From the NCBI GenBank assembly GCA_001507425.1, contig LMAJ01000003.1:1-64000 (forward strand): a stretch of DNA of 64,000 nucleotides, written 5' to 3'. Position 1 is the stretch's first letter; each line of letters starts with the position of its first letter. The notes under the pieces are model-generated. The model did no database searches. It was not told where the DNA came from and worked only from the letters and a program-made list of their open reading frames with translations. Origin of the DNA: Flavobacteriaceae bacterium CRH. GTDB taxonomy: Bacteria; Bacteroidota; Bacteroidia; Flavobacteriales; Flavobacteriaceae. The translations under genes were made by a program, and so were the position numbers. Below are positions 37,048 through 48,491 of this stretch, piece by piece.

Positions 37048-38025
37048 ATGATAATTGAATTTGAAAATTCGCTGGAAGATTATTCTAAAAGTTCGCGTGA
37101 AATTTTAAAAAAGTATTTTTTCAATACTATTTTGGCATCAGCTGGAATTGCATCGATTATAACTTTTTTTACCGTTTCTATTATAGGATTAAATTTTGAC
37201 TGGTTAGAAACCTGTTTAATTTTTCTTGTTTCAACGATAATAATTACCTTTTTATATAATTTAAAAACAGCTTACAACGGTTATACAATACGCAAAATAG
37301 TCAGTAAAAACAGTTTGTTTTTAGGTAAGAAAATAATTATTACAGACGAAGACGGATTGAATTACGGTAGTCAGAATAAAAAATATGAATGGAGTTCCAT
37401 TAAAAAAATGGACAATTTACCCAATTACATTTATTTGATTTTGCATAACAATACTTCGATATTGATTAATAAAAAAGGGTTACAAAATTCTGAGATTAAT
37501 AATTTTGTTCGCGAATTATCTGACAACATCATTGTCAAAAAAACATTTTTAGAAAAAATTACTTCAAAAAAGCTTTATAAATTGGGTTTTTTGGGATTTA
37601 TTCCAAATTTTGGATTGCTAGCCGGAATAGTTTTAATTTTTGAGGGTTTTATTAGAAAAGACAACAAGATGAAATTAATAGGGTTAGCAGGAATTTTTTT
37701 CACTCCTTTATTTTGGTATTTTTTTCTTAATAGTGATTTTCATGAACGACATTTAATTCAGTTTACAGATCATCGATTGAATGAAGTGGTAAAAGATTTG
37801 GAGTTTTATAAAAGTAAAAAAGGTCAATACCCGGATAGTTTAGGACAATTAAAATCAAAAAATAAATTCTTTTTTGATGAAGAGTTTTTTAGTGATGAAT
37901 TTGATTTTAAGAAATCAAAACCTGCAAGATTTTATTATAAAAAAACAGATAAAGATTATGTTCTAAAATCATTCGGGCCAGATTTGATTTTAGATACAAA
38001 GGATGATATTTATCCGGAATTGTAA
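37048..38025 (+). CDS. Membrane protein with GspG-like C-terminal segment
   Basis: A 325-residue protein. Two membrane segments near residues 28-72 are followed by a YcxB-like beta-rich part (LGKKIIITDEDGL, YEWSSIKKMDNL), then two more membrane segments at about 180-228. The C-terminal 80 residues (VVKDLEFYKSKKGQYPDSLG, then SFGPDLILDTKDDI) resemble the soluble part of type II secretion pseudopilin GspG. It follows mfd by 24 bp. Function is unknown and the fusion is unusual. Confidence 0.7.
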   Translation: MIIEFENSLEDYSKSSREILKKYFFNTILASAGIASIITFFTVSIIGLNFDWLETCLIFLVSTIIITFLYNLKTAYNGYTIRKIVSKNSLFLGKKIIITDEDGLNYGSQNKKYEWSSIKKMDNLPNYIYLILHNNTSILINKKGLQNSEINNFVRELSDNIIVKKTFLEKITSKKLYKLGFLGFIPNFGLLAGIVLIFEGFIRKDNKMKLIGLAGIFFTPLFWYFFLNSDFHERHLIQFTDHRLNEVVKDLEFYKSKKGQYPDSLGQLKSKNKFFFDEEFFSDEFDFKKSKPARFYYKKTDKDYVLKSFGPDLILDTKDDIYPEL

Positions 38026-38153
38026 TGGAAATGAATTCGTGCTGTTTCATATAATTCGTGCTGAAAAAATATTAAGTTTTATTTATCTTTTACTTAAGAA
38101 AAATCTTATAACTAAAAAGTTTTCTTTGAGACTCAATCAAACAAAACTTTTTT

Positions 38154-38708
38154 ATGCAATACCACTTCCTTCTTTTATTTTTACTTTTAGGATTAACCTC
38201 AATTTCAGCACAGGAAAAGAAACATATCGTTTTAAATGATACTTTAAAATCAGAAACAATTGACCCATTACGTCCGGCAAAAGCAGCATTTTATTCGGCT
38301 ATTTTACCAGGTTTAGGACAGCTTTACAATAAAAAGTATTGGAAACTTCCTTTAGTTTACGGAGCAATTGGTACGAGTGCTTACTTTTATATTGATAGTC
38401 ATAAAAATTATAATATTTATAGAGACGAATATAAAAGCAGACTTGCAGGAAACACAAGTAATTCTGAATATTTGGCGAATTTAAGTGAAAGCCAATTACT
38501 CTCTGCACAAAAACAATTTCAAAGAAACAGAGATTTATCTGCTTTGTTTATTGTTGGTTTTTATGTTTTAAATATTATTGATGCGAATATTGATGCAGCT
38601 TTGTCTCAGTTTAATGTCAGTGCAAATTTAACTTTTAAACCTGCAGTTATAAACAATGCTGTAACATTTAAAAATGATTTTGGGTTTGCGCTAAACTATT
38701 CTTTTTAA
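38154..38708 (+). CDS. DUF5683 domain membrane protein
   Basis: A 184-residue protein with an N-terminal signal sequence (ends near SISAQ) and the DUF5683 pattern PAKAAFYSAILPGLGQLYNK followed by KYWKLPLVYGAIGTSAYFY. It has a further membrane-like segment near 130-150. The ATG at 38154 is the natural start. It lies 128 bp after the GspG-like gene. Proteins of this family are common in Bacteroidota; the role is unknown. Confidence 0.85.
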   Translation: MQYHFLLLFLLLGLTSISAQEKKHIVLNDTLKSETIDPLRPAKAAFYSAILPGLGQLYNKKYWKLPLVYGAIGTSAYFYIDSHKNYNIYRDEYKSRLAGNTSNSEYLANLSESQLLSAQKQFQRNRDLSALFIVGFYVLNIIDANIDAALSQFNVSANLTFKPAVINNAVTFKNDFGFALNYSF

Positions 38709-38713
38709 AAAGA

Positions 38714-38750
38714 AAAAAGGAACGCAGCTTTTAAACGGCGCTCCTTTTTT
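38714..38750. terminator. Terminator between DUF5683 and GH97 genes
   Basis: AAAAAAGGAACGC pairs with GGCGCTCCTTTTTT with one mismatch, leaving a loop of about 9 nt. It is between convergent genes and marks the end of the starch locus. Confidence 0.75.
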
Positions 38751-38761
38751 GAAAGAGATTT

Positions 38762-40945
<2,184 letters not shown>

Positions 40946-40989
40946 TTATTTAGTTTTTTGCAAATCTAATTTATTAAAGTGCTTTTATC

Positions 40990-42369
40990 TTAGTTTTTCA
41001 ATATTAAATATTGAAAAGGTTCTAATGTTATCTCTGCACCAACTGTTACAGCTGTTCCTGTAAAAGCATCTTTCCAGTTTCCTTTTAAAGCAGACGGAAC
41101 TAAATATTTTGCAGTATTATTAGTTAAATTAGAAAGCACAAGAACTTTTTCACTATCGTTTATCATTGTAAAAGCACTTATGGCATCACTGCTATATCCT
41201 GTAAAAGTTCCTTTTTTAATGGCATTGCTTGTGTTTCTAAAGGCGATTAACTTTTTATATTCGGCAAGCATTTCTGTATCTGCAGCAGACCAATTTATTG
41301 GAGTGCGGGAAAAATAATTTAATCTTTGTGCATATCCAATTTCCTGACCGTTGTAAATCATCGGGACAGATTTTAAATAAGCTGCCACAACAAATGCTGC
41401 TACAGATCCTTTTTTACCTCCAAAAAGTTCCAAAGGTGTTCCGTCTGAAAGGTTTACGTCATGATTGGTTGTATAACGCACAACTCTGTTTGCCGGATCG
41501 TAAGTATTTGCATATTCAGTAGCATTAGAATCCTGAATTGTAGTTGCAGATTTATTTTCTTTAAAAACTTTTTCTAATGTGCTGAAGAAATTGAAGCCAA
41601 ATGTATAATCAAAACCTGAAACGAAATGGCTTACTTTAGAACCTTCGGCCAACATTAATATGGTTTGATTTTTTTTGATGCTTCTTAATTTTGTAATCGC
41701 ATCTGTCCAGAAACCTTGTGGAACTAAATCGGCATAGTCGCATCTAAAACCATCTACATTTGCAGTGTAAACCCAATAGGACATGGCATCGATCATGGCA
41801 TTTTTCATTTCCTGATTATTGAAATCTAATTGGGCTACGTCAGTATAATTAGTTCCGGGTGGAATTATAATTTCTCCTTTTTCATTTTTTTGATACCAAT
41901 TTGGATGTTCTGTAATCCAGGCATTATCCCACGAAGTGTGATTGGCAACCCAGTCTAAAACTACAGCCATGTTTTTTTTGTGCGCTTCTTCAACTAAAGT
42001 CTGAAGATCCTGTAAAGTTCCAAAATCTGGATTTACGGCTTTATAATCTTTTACAGCATACGGCGATCCCAATTCTCCGGAAGCTTTTATTTTTCCAACA
42101 GGATAAATTGGCATTAAATAAATCACATTGGCACCCAATTCCTGAATTTGAGTCAATCTGTCCTGAACGCCTTTTAAGGTTCCGGCTTCACTAAAAGCAC
42201 GAATATTTACCTGATAAATTATGGCATCTTCCTTTTTTGGCATTTTGTCAAATGAAGCTCCATATTGTGGATATGGAGAAACAGGCGTTGAATCATTATC
42301 TGATGAACTACAGGAAAAAAATGCCAGTGCAAGCAGTAAAGTGTAGACGATATTTATATTTGATTTCAT
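40990..42369 (-). CDS. Alpha-amylase family (GH13) lipoprotein
   Basis: A 459-residue surface or periplasmic lipoprotein (lipobox ALAFFSC, Cys near residue 20). The GH13 catalytic residues are present: the nucleophile Asp in DGFRCDYAD near 209, the acid/base Glu in LMLAEGSK near 240 and Asp in TTNHDVNL near 301. VVLDWVANHTSWD is conserved region I. The small size, with no added starch-binding modules, is typical of SusG-like amylases that lack CBM58. It degrades alpha-glucan bound by the upstream SusCDE proteins. Confidence 0.93.
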   Translation of the reverse strand: MKSNINIVYTLLLALAFFSCSSSDNDSTPVSPYPQYGASFDKMPKKEDAIIYQVNIRAFSEAGTLKGVQDRLTQIQELGANVIYLMPIYPVGKIKASGELGSPYAVKDYKAVNPDFGTLQDLQTLVEEAHKKNMAVVLDWVANHTSWDNAWITEHPNWYQKNEKGEIIIPPGTNYTDVAQLDFNNQEMKNAMIDAMSYWVYTANVDGFRCDYADLVPQGFWTDAITKLRSIKKNQTILMLAEGSKVSHFVSGFDYTFGFNFFSTLEKVFKENKSATTIQDSNATEYANTYDPANRVVRYTTNHDVNLSDGTPLELFGGKKGSVAAFVVAAYLKSVPMIYNGQEIGYAQRLNYFSRTPINWSAADTEMLAEYKKLIAFRNTSNAIKKGTFTGYSSDAISAFTMINDSEKVLVLSNLTNNTAKYLVPSALKGNWKDAFTGTAVTVGAEITLEPFQYLILKN

Positions 42370-42410
42370 TTTTTTAGATTTTTTTTAAATAAGTCCGGAG
42401 TTAAAGATAT

Positions 42411-42436
42411 CCTGCCTTTCGCTCAAAAAAGGCAGG
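42411..42436. promoter_or_regulatory. Intercistronic hairpin between SusE/F and GH13 genes
   Basis: CCTGCCTTT (42411-42419) pairs with AAAGGCAGG (42428-42436). It has no T-run on the minus strand, so it is more likely to affect mRNA processing or stability than to stop transcription. Confidence 0.5.
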
Positions 42437-42473
42437 TATTACTCAACTAATCTGGCTTATTTTAAATGTTAGC

Positions 42474-43556
42474 TTATTTTTTAATAATAGTATAATTTGC
42501 AGTTGCCGGATATCCAACCCCAAGAGGATCAACATCGTTTATTTGATAGGTGATTTCATAAGTTCCTGCTTCACCTACATAATGCGCGCCCTGATCATCA
42601 AGATAGGCAATTCCGTCTGTAGTATTTTTAGAACCGTAGTTCACTGCCCAGTCATTGTTTAGTCTGAATTTTACGTTTCCGGGTACTAAATTTACGGTTA
42701 TTTTCCAGGTTTTTGTTTGGTAATCGTAGTTCATTGGTGTACTTGTACCCCAGTTTCCGGGTGTTCCATCGCCAACAATTCCCCATGAATAGGCTACAGA
42801 ACTCCATTTTAAAGTATTTAAATTTACTTTTACCTGATAAGAACCTTCTCCCGGAAGTGCAAAATCAGTAGTACTCATGTTTTTCAGGTCGTTGTTTGTC
42901 GCTCCTGCACCGTAAAATTGTTCCCAGCCTCTTTCCGTATTTAATTTAAATACAGGACCATAACCCGGTAAAACAGTTACATAACCCTGATAAACACCTT
43001 TTGAAATTGCCGTTAAAGCCAGAGCAGTATCTATATTCCATACACCCTGATAAGCTCCCGGCATATAAATTTCGCCAAAAACAACACTTCGTTCATATGG
43101 TGTAACCGTTATTGTGGTCGTGTTTGAATAAATTTTGCGATCCATTGTAGCTTCTATGCGAATGGCTAATTGTCCCTGAACATCTATTGGAAGTCCTAAA
43201 TCTGTTGCGATTTTGTTTAAATCCCTGTCGAGAAACGATTTGCTTAAAACATCTTCACCAACAACAATTCGTTTTGCTTTTTGCCAGGCCTGACTTCCGC
43301 TTATATCATTAACTAAATCAAATTGTATGGCGTAAGTAACCGGTGCAGCAATTGGAAAAGTAACTTCCGGCCATGAAACAAGCAAAGCCTGATCGTCTGC
43401 AGTTTCTTCTGTAAGGACTATGTTACTTGACGACACTTCAAATGCCGAAGGAAAACTTGCTGCTTTTAAAGTTGTTAATTGACCGTCGCTTTCACAGGAT
43501 GAACCTAAAAAAAGCAACCCGCTTAACAAGATTAATTTATTTATATATTTTTTCAT
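42474..43556 (-). CDS. SusE/SusF-type outer-membrane starch-binding lipoprotein
   Basis: A 360-residue lipoprotein (lipobox LFLGSSC, Cys near residue 21). The N-terminal SusE-like domain begins at about 35 (SSNIVLTEETADDQALLVSW), and two later repeats contain aromatic carbohydrate-binding positions (GAYQGVWNID, TPGNWGTSTPMNYDYQTKTW, FRLNNDWAVNYG). Such proteins hold starch at the cell surface. It starts 13 bp after the SusD stop, so it is in the same transcript. Two binding modules match SusE better than SusF, which has three. Confidence 0.88.
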   Translation of the reverse strand: MKKYINKLILLSGLLFLGSSCESDGQLTTLKAASFPSAFEVSSSNIVLTEETADDQALLVSWPEVTFPIAAPVTYAIQFDLVNDISGSQAWQKAKRIVVGEDVLSKSFLDRDLNKIATDLGLPIDVQGQLAIRIEATMDRKIYSNTTTITVTPYERSVVFGEIYMPGAYQGVWNIDTALALTAISKGVYQGYVTVLPGYGPVFKLNTERGWEQFYGAGATNNDLKNMSTTDFALPGEGSYQVKVNLNTLKWSSVAYSWGIVGDGTPGNWGTSTPMNYDYQTKTWKITVNLVPGNVKFRLNNDWAVNYGSKNTTDGIAYLDDQGAHYVGEAGTYEITYQINDVDPLGVGYPATANYTIIKK

Positions 43557-43569
43557 GATAGTTTTGTTT

Positions 43570-45081
43570 TTAGTAATAACCTTCGTTTTGTTTTAATCCT
43601 CTGTTTGCATCTAAAGCAGATGTTGGAATTGGAAACAATTTTCTATAAGCAGGGGACGCTGGTCTGAATTCGTTTGCCAATAAAAATTTGTCAAAACGAA
43701 TCATGTCTTGTCTTCTGTGACCTTCCCAGTTTAACTCAAATCCTCTTTCGTTGTAAACATCATCCAAAGTTGGGTTTGCAGCTAATTCGTTTAAGCCTGC
43801 ACGAACTCTGATTTGGTCTATAAAAGGTTTTGCAGCGCCGGGATTTCCTAAACGCACATTACACTCGGCTTTCATTAAAATTACGTCAGCATATCTGAAG
43901 ATGGGAAAGTCATTTGAAGCTCCTCCACCGCTTCTTGGTGTTGCCGGATAAAATTTAACGTTGCGAACTCCTGCCTGAGGTGCAGCTCCCGGATTGTCTA
44001 AAGAAGCAACATCAAGTGTATAATTAAATCCGCCTGGTTGTTCTCCAACTAAAAATTGTTTTATACGAATATCATTTGCATCATATTTCAGGAAGAAATC
44101 TTTAGGGACAATAGTTCCGTTCCAGCCATCATATCCAAATAAACTTTTACCATGCGGGCCATATAAACTGCGAGTTGCATAAATATTACGGGAAACGACA
44201 TCGAGTGTTGCGTAAATAGGCAAAATAGTTTCATCATCAGGAAGTACATCTCCAAATAATTCGTAATATTTATTTCCTAACGGACTAGCGTCGTTTGGTG
44301 CGCCAGAGTGAAGGGTATAGCCGCCTTCGCTAACTTTATTACAAGCAGCTAAACATTCATTCCATTTTGATTCTCCGGTATAAACTTCGGCATTCAGATA
44401 TACTTTTGCCAATAATGTATAACCTGCAAATCTGTTGAATCTTCCGTAATAGTTTCCTCCTTTTGTGATAGCAAGCAGGTCTACGTTTTCAGTAATTTCT
44501 TTTACAATAAAAGCATAAACTTCCTTACGGCTTGATTGTGGAATTTTATCTACTGTAATGTCATTATTAGTATAAAAAGGAACATTCCCAAAATCATCAA
44601 TTAATAAATAATAAAAGAAAGCGCGTAATACTTTTGCTTCGGCAATTTTTGAAGCTTCGGCATTTGATTTTTCTAATAATTGTATGGCTAAATTGGCATT
44701 GAAAATAGATTTGTACAGCCAATTCCAGGTATTATTAATAATGAAATCTGTTGGAAGCCATTCGTGTTTGTGCAAACGGGCAAAATCCTGTTGCCAGTCA
44801 CCAGTATTTCTATGCGGAATTACCTGCTCATCTGATGACATACAGTTCATATCATACCAGCCGTTATCTGCTCCTGCGTAACCAACGCCGGGTACATTAT
44901 TACGTACAAAATCTCCCGGAATTTCTGCATAAACGCTGGCAAGTGCAATATCTGCACCTTCAGGAGTTCCATAAAAGCTGTCCGGCTGATATTTGTCGTA
45001 TATATTTTCGTTGATATCTGTACAGCTAAAAAGTGTTAGGAAACATGCGCTTCCTGCTATTACTATATTTTTAATTTTCAT
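43570..45081 (-). CDS. SusD/RagB family nutrient-binding lipoprotein
   Basis: A 503-residue outer-membrane lipoprotein (lipobox FLTLFSC) with the SusD fold: TPR-like helices in the N-terminal half and the C-terminal signature NERGFELNWEGHRRQDMIRF near residue 446. It caps the SusC transporter and binds alpha-glucan. Its start lies 8 bp after the SusC stop. Confidence 0.95.
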   Translation of the reverse strand: MKIKNIVIAGSACFLTLFSCTDINENIYDKYQPDSFYGTPEGADIALASVYAEIPGDFVRNNVPGVGYAGADNGWYDMNCMSSDEQVIPHRNTGDWQQDFARLHKHEWLPTDFIINNTWNWLYKSIFNANLAIQLLEKSNAEASKIAEAKVLRAFFYYLLIDDFGNVPFYTNNDITVDKIPQSSRKEVYAFIVKEITENVDLLAITKGGNYYGRFNRFAGYTLLAKVYLNAEVYTGESKWNECLAACNKVSEGGYTLHSGAPNDASPLGNKYYELFGDVLPDDETILPIYATLDVVSRNIYATRSLYGPHGKSLFGYDGWNGTIVPKDFFLKYDANDIRIKQFLVGEQPGGFNYTLDVASLDNPGAAPQAGVRNVKFYPATPRSGGGASNDFPIFRYADVILMKAECNVRLGNPGAAKPFIDQIRVRAGLNELAANPTLDDVYNERGFELNWEGHRRQDMIRFDKFLLANEFRPASPAYRKLFPIPTSALDANRGLKQNEGYY

Positions 45082-45089
45082 TTCTTTTA

Positions 45090-48000
45090 CTATTTAAATT
45101 TTACAGTCAAACCAAATGCAACACTTCTGGTACGCGGATAAATTCCTCGGTCTCCACCAAAATTATCATTAGGATCACCACTTCCGCTGATGTTTAATTC
45201 AGGGTCAACGCCCGTATAGTCTGTAATCAGCAATAAATTATTCCCTGTAAGAGAAAGTCGAACATTGTCTATATACTTATCCGTAAAACGGAATGTATAA
45301 CCTGCTGTAAGATTTTCTAAACGTACAAATGAACCGTCTTCTAACCATACATCAGAACCGTATGGAGAAGAATGAATTCCTTTGTCAACTGCACTTTCTA
45401 AAATGTTTGATTTACCTGTATTTTCAAGCATACTTAAGTTTTGATTCAGTGCGTTGTAAATTTTATTTCCGCCTGAACCTCTTACTAACATTGAAGCATC
45501 AAAATTTTTATATCGGTAAGATGGGTTGAATGCAAAGGTGTACGTTGGCAATGCTGAACCTGCATAATAACGATCCGGACTTTTAACTCCCTGATCGATT
45601 AAACCGTTTCCGTCACGATCCAATACGGTTTCAACACCATTGTCGTTTACGCCTGTATGCTCTAAAATATAAAATGCACCAATTGGTTTTCCTTGCACTA
45701 AGTAAGAGTTTGCAGCTCCCCAGCCTACGTAATCTGTATTTAAAGGAATCCCATTAATACTGCCGCTTAAATTAAGTACTTCATTTTTCATGAAAGAAAC
45801 GTTTCCTGCTAATGTCAGCGTACTGTTTTCAGTTTTGATAACATCATATCCAAGGGCAATTTCTAAACCTTTGTTTGAAATACTTCCAACATTGGCTTTG
45901 ATTTTATTAAAAGGATAAGGTGGTTGAGGTACTGTATAATCAAATAGAAGATTATCTGTTCTGGAATCGTAAACATCAACACTTCCTCTTAATCTATTGT
46001 CAAAAAGAGCAAAATCAAGTCCGATGTTCGTTTGCTTTTTGGTTTCCCATTTCAAATCAGCATTTGCATTTTGAGAAATTCCGAAGTTCGTAATCAGAGC
46101 TCCTCCAAAATAAGTGTTTCCGGAACTATCCACTAATGGCAATGAAGTTTGCGGATAAAGACCTTGCTGATTACCGGTTTCACCATAACCAACACGTAAC
46201 TTTAATTCATTAAACAAGGTTTGAGTTGTCATAAACGACTCTTTGTTGATTTGCCATGCCACAGATGCCGATGGGAAATTTCCCCATTTGTTGTTTGTAC
46301 CAAATACAGATGAACCATCTCGTCTGATACTTGCTGTAAGTAAATAACGGTCTAATAAAGAGTAGTTTAATCTTCCTAAATAAGAAACTAAAGTTCGGTC
46401 GTTTTTATAAGATCTTTGATCTCCCGGTCTTACTTTAGATAAATCTCCAAACTGAAGCGCATTGTAAGTAGCTTCATCACTTATAAAACCTCTTGCCTGA
46501 GCAAAATTACCCTGATAAGTCTGGCTTTGCCATTCGTATAAAGCCAATGCATTAAAGCTATGAACTCCGAAAGTTTTTTTATAAGTAAGACTGATATTCG
46601 TTAATTTTTCGTTTTGTCTCTTATTATCGATATTAGCATATCCTTTCTGTTCAACGGCTGAAGCTTCTGTTGATGACATAGGAAGGAAATATCCCTGAGT
46701 AGAATTTGTTTTTCTCCAGCTTCCAAACCAGTTTGCCGAAAATCCTTTGCCTAAATCTAAATCGGCTTTTAAACTTCCAAATAAATTATCTTCTTGTCTT
46801 TCATTCTTTACAGATTGAGCAGCTGCATAAGGGTTTAAATATTGAAATACAGTTGAATCAGTAAAATAATTTCCTTCAGTATCATAAACAGGATCTGTTG
46901 GTCTTGCTAATAATGAGTTTGTAATTAAGTTTGACTGATACGAAACGGCACCAATTCTGGCAATACTTCCTATTACGTTATTTACTCCCGTATTTAAATT
47001 AAAAGTCAGTTTTAATTTGTCATTAAGCGCCAATTGCGTTGCCTGAACACGCCCAATATATTTTTGGTTGCTTGAATTAATTACAACACCATCCTGCATA
47101 ATGGCAGTTATAGAAGCTCTGTAATTGAATTTATCAGTCCCTCCGCCAAACGATAGCGTATGCGTTTGTGTAATTCCGGTTTGAGTCAAAAGCCCATACC
47201 AGTCTGTATCAGAACCGTGATTTGCAGATGCGGGAACGCCAACACTTTGAGCCGTTTCCCACCATTGGTTTGCATCCAGCATTTCTAATTTCTTCGGAAT
47301 AAAATCGATGGAAGTATATCCGATATATTCCATAGTCGTTTTTCCTGCTTTATTTTTTTTGGTTGTTACGATGATAACTCCCGGTGCTCCTCTTGAACCG
47401 TATACCGCTGTAGCTGAGGCATCTTTTAAAACATCTATACTTTCAATCTCACTTGGCGGAACCTGATTTAATAAATCCATGTTTCCCTGAATTCCGTCAA
47501 CAACAACAAGCGGATCATTTCCTCCAATTAATGAAGAAATACCACGAATACGAACACTTGGTCCTGCACCCGGCTCGCTACCAATTTGAGTGATATTTAC
47601 ACCCGCAGCTTTTCCTGAAATCAACGATAACGGGTTTACAATTGCGCCTTGGTTCATGTCTTTGGCAGCTATTGAAGAAACTGCTCCCGTAACATCTTTT
47701 CTCGCTGTAGTACCGTAACCAACCACTACAATTTCCTGTAAGTTTGTAGCGTCCGGAAATAATTGAATGTTGATATTGCTTTGGTTAGCCGTTACTTTTT
47801 TCTCTTTATAGCCAATAAAAGTCACCACAATTACAGATGCACTGCTTTCAACAGTAAGTTTGTACTTTCCGTCAAAATCAGTTACCATTCCGTTTTTAGT
47901 TCCTTCTTCAATAACCGAAGCTCCCGGCAAAGGCAAACCATTTTCATCGGTTATAATTCCCGAAACGGTTTCTTTATCATAAGAAATGTTTTGAGTTCTC

Positions 48001-48362
48001 AGCTCCGGTTTTTTGAGTATAATTTGTGTATCACGAACTTTAAATTCGGTTGGAGTTCCTTTAAAAAGTTTATTTAGAACAATATCAATGGTCTGGTTTT
48101 TTACCGAAATCGAAATTACACGATCAAGATCAATGTCATTTAATTTGTAAATAAACCTGAAATCTGTTTTTTGTTCTATGGTCTCAATAACCTTTTCGAT
48201 TGTTGAATTGTTTAATTCCAGGGTTACTTTTGTTTTTTGGGCATAAGTATTTCCTCGAATATTAAACATGGCGACCAAAATAAGTAGTGTAGTTAGTTTC
48301 AATTTTAGGTCATTTTGGAATATAGAGTATAGGAACCCAATATTCTTAGATTTTTTTTTCAT
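45090..48362 (-). CDS. SusC/RagA TonB-linked transporter with N-terminal signalling domain
   Basis: A 1090-residue outer-membrane transporter. After a long signal sequence there is a secretin/TonB short N-terminal (STN) domain at about 48-112 (IEKVIETIEQKTDFRFIYKL), then a carboxypeptidase-like domain at about 130-210, the plug with the SusC signature (GSEPGAGPSVRIRG), and the beta-barrel ending in VAFGLTVKFK. The STN domain is the part that touches a FecR-type anti-sigma factor, and the fecR and sigma genes lie directly upstream. It imports glucan oligosaccharides with SusD. Confidence 0.95.
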   Translation of the reverse strand: MKKKSKNIGFLYSIFQNDLKLKLTTLLILVAMFNIRGNTYAQKTKVTLELNNSTIEKVIETIEQKTDFRFIYKLNDIDLDRVISISVKNQTIDIVLNKLFKGTPTEFKVRDTQIILKKPELRTQNISYDKETVSGIITDENGLPLPGASVIEEGTKNGMVTDFDGKYKLTVESSASVIVVTFIGYKEKKVTANQSNINIQLFPDATNLQEIVVVGYGTTARKDVTGAVSSIAAKDMNQGAIVNPLSLISGKAAGVNITQIGSEPGAGPSVRIRGISSLIGGNDPLVVVDGIQGNMDLLNQVPPSEIESIDVLKDASATAVYGSRGAPGVIIVTTKKNKAGKTTMEYIGYTSIDFIPKKLEMLDANQWWETAQSVGVPASANHGSDTDWYGLLTQTGITQTHTLSFGGGTDKFNYRASITAIMQDGVVINSSNQKYIGRVQATQLALNDKLKLTFNLNTGVNNVIGSIARIGAVSYQSNLITNSLLARPTDPVYDTEGNYFTDSTVFQYLNPYAAAQSVKNERQEDNLFGSLKADLDLGKGFSANWFGSWRKTNSTQGYFLPMSSTEASAVEQKGYANIDNKRQNEKLTNISLTYKKTFGVHSFNALALYEWQSQTYQGNFAQARGFISDEATYNALQFGDLSKVRPGDQRSYKNDRTLVSYLGRLNYSLLDRYLLTASIRRDGSSVFGTNNKWGNFPSASVAWQINKESFMTTQTLFNELKLRVGYGETGNQQGLYPQTSLPLVDSSGNTYFGGALITNFGISQNANADLKWETKKQTNIGLDFALFDNRLRGSVDVYDSRTDNLLFDYTVPQPPYPFNKIKANVGSISNKGLEIALGYDVIKTENSTLTLAGNVSFMKNEVLNLSGSINGIPLNTDYVGWGAANSYLVQGKPIGAFYILEHTGVNDNGVETVLDRDGNGLIDQGVKSPDRYYAGSALPTYTFAFNPSYRYKNFDASMLVRGSGGNKIYNALNQNLSMLENTGKSNILESAVDKGIHSSPYGSDVWLEDGSFVRLENLTAGYTFRFTDKYIDNVRLSLTGNNLLLITDYTGVDPELNISGSGDPNDNFGGDRGIYPRTRSVAFGLTVKFK

Positions 48363-48410
48363 AATTTTGTTAATTGATTGTAGTTAATTCGTTATATTCA
48401 ATCACTTAGT

Positions 48411-48443
48411 AAATCGGAAATTGTTCGCAGCTCTTTCCGATTT
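48411..48443. promoter_or_regulatory. Hairpin in the SusC leader
   Basis: AAATCGGAAA (48411-48420) pairs with TTTCCGATTT (48434-48443) in the 129-bp gap between fecR and susC. Possible leader structure or fecR transcript end. Confidence 0.45.
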
Positions 48444-48491
48444 TTTTATTCCTGTACTTTTAGTTCTTCATGTTTTTTCATTGGTTAGTGG

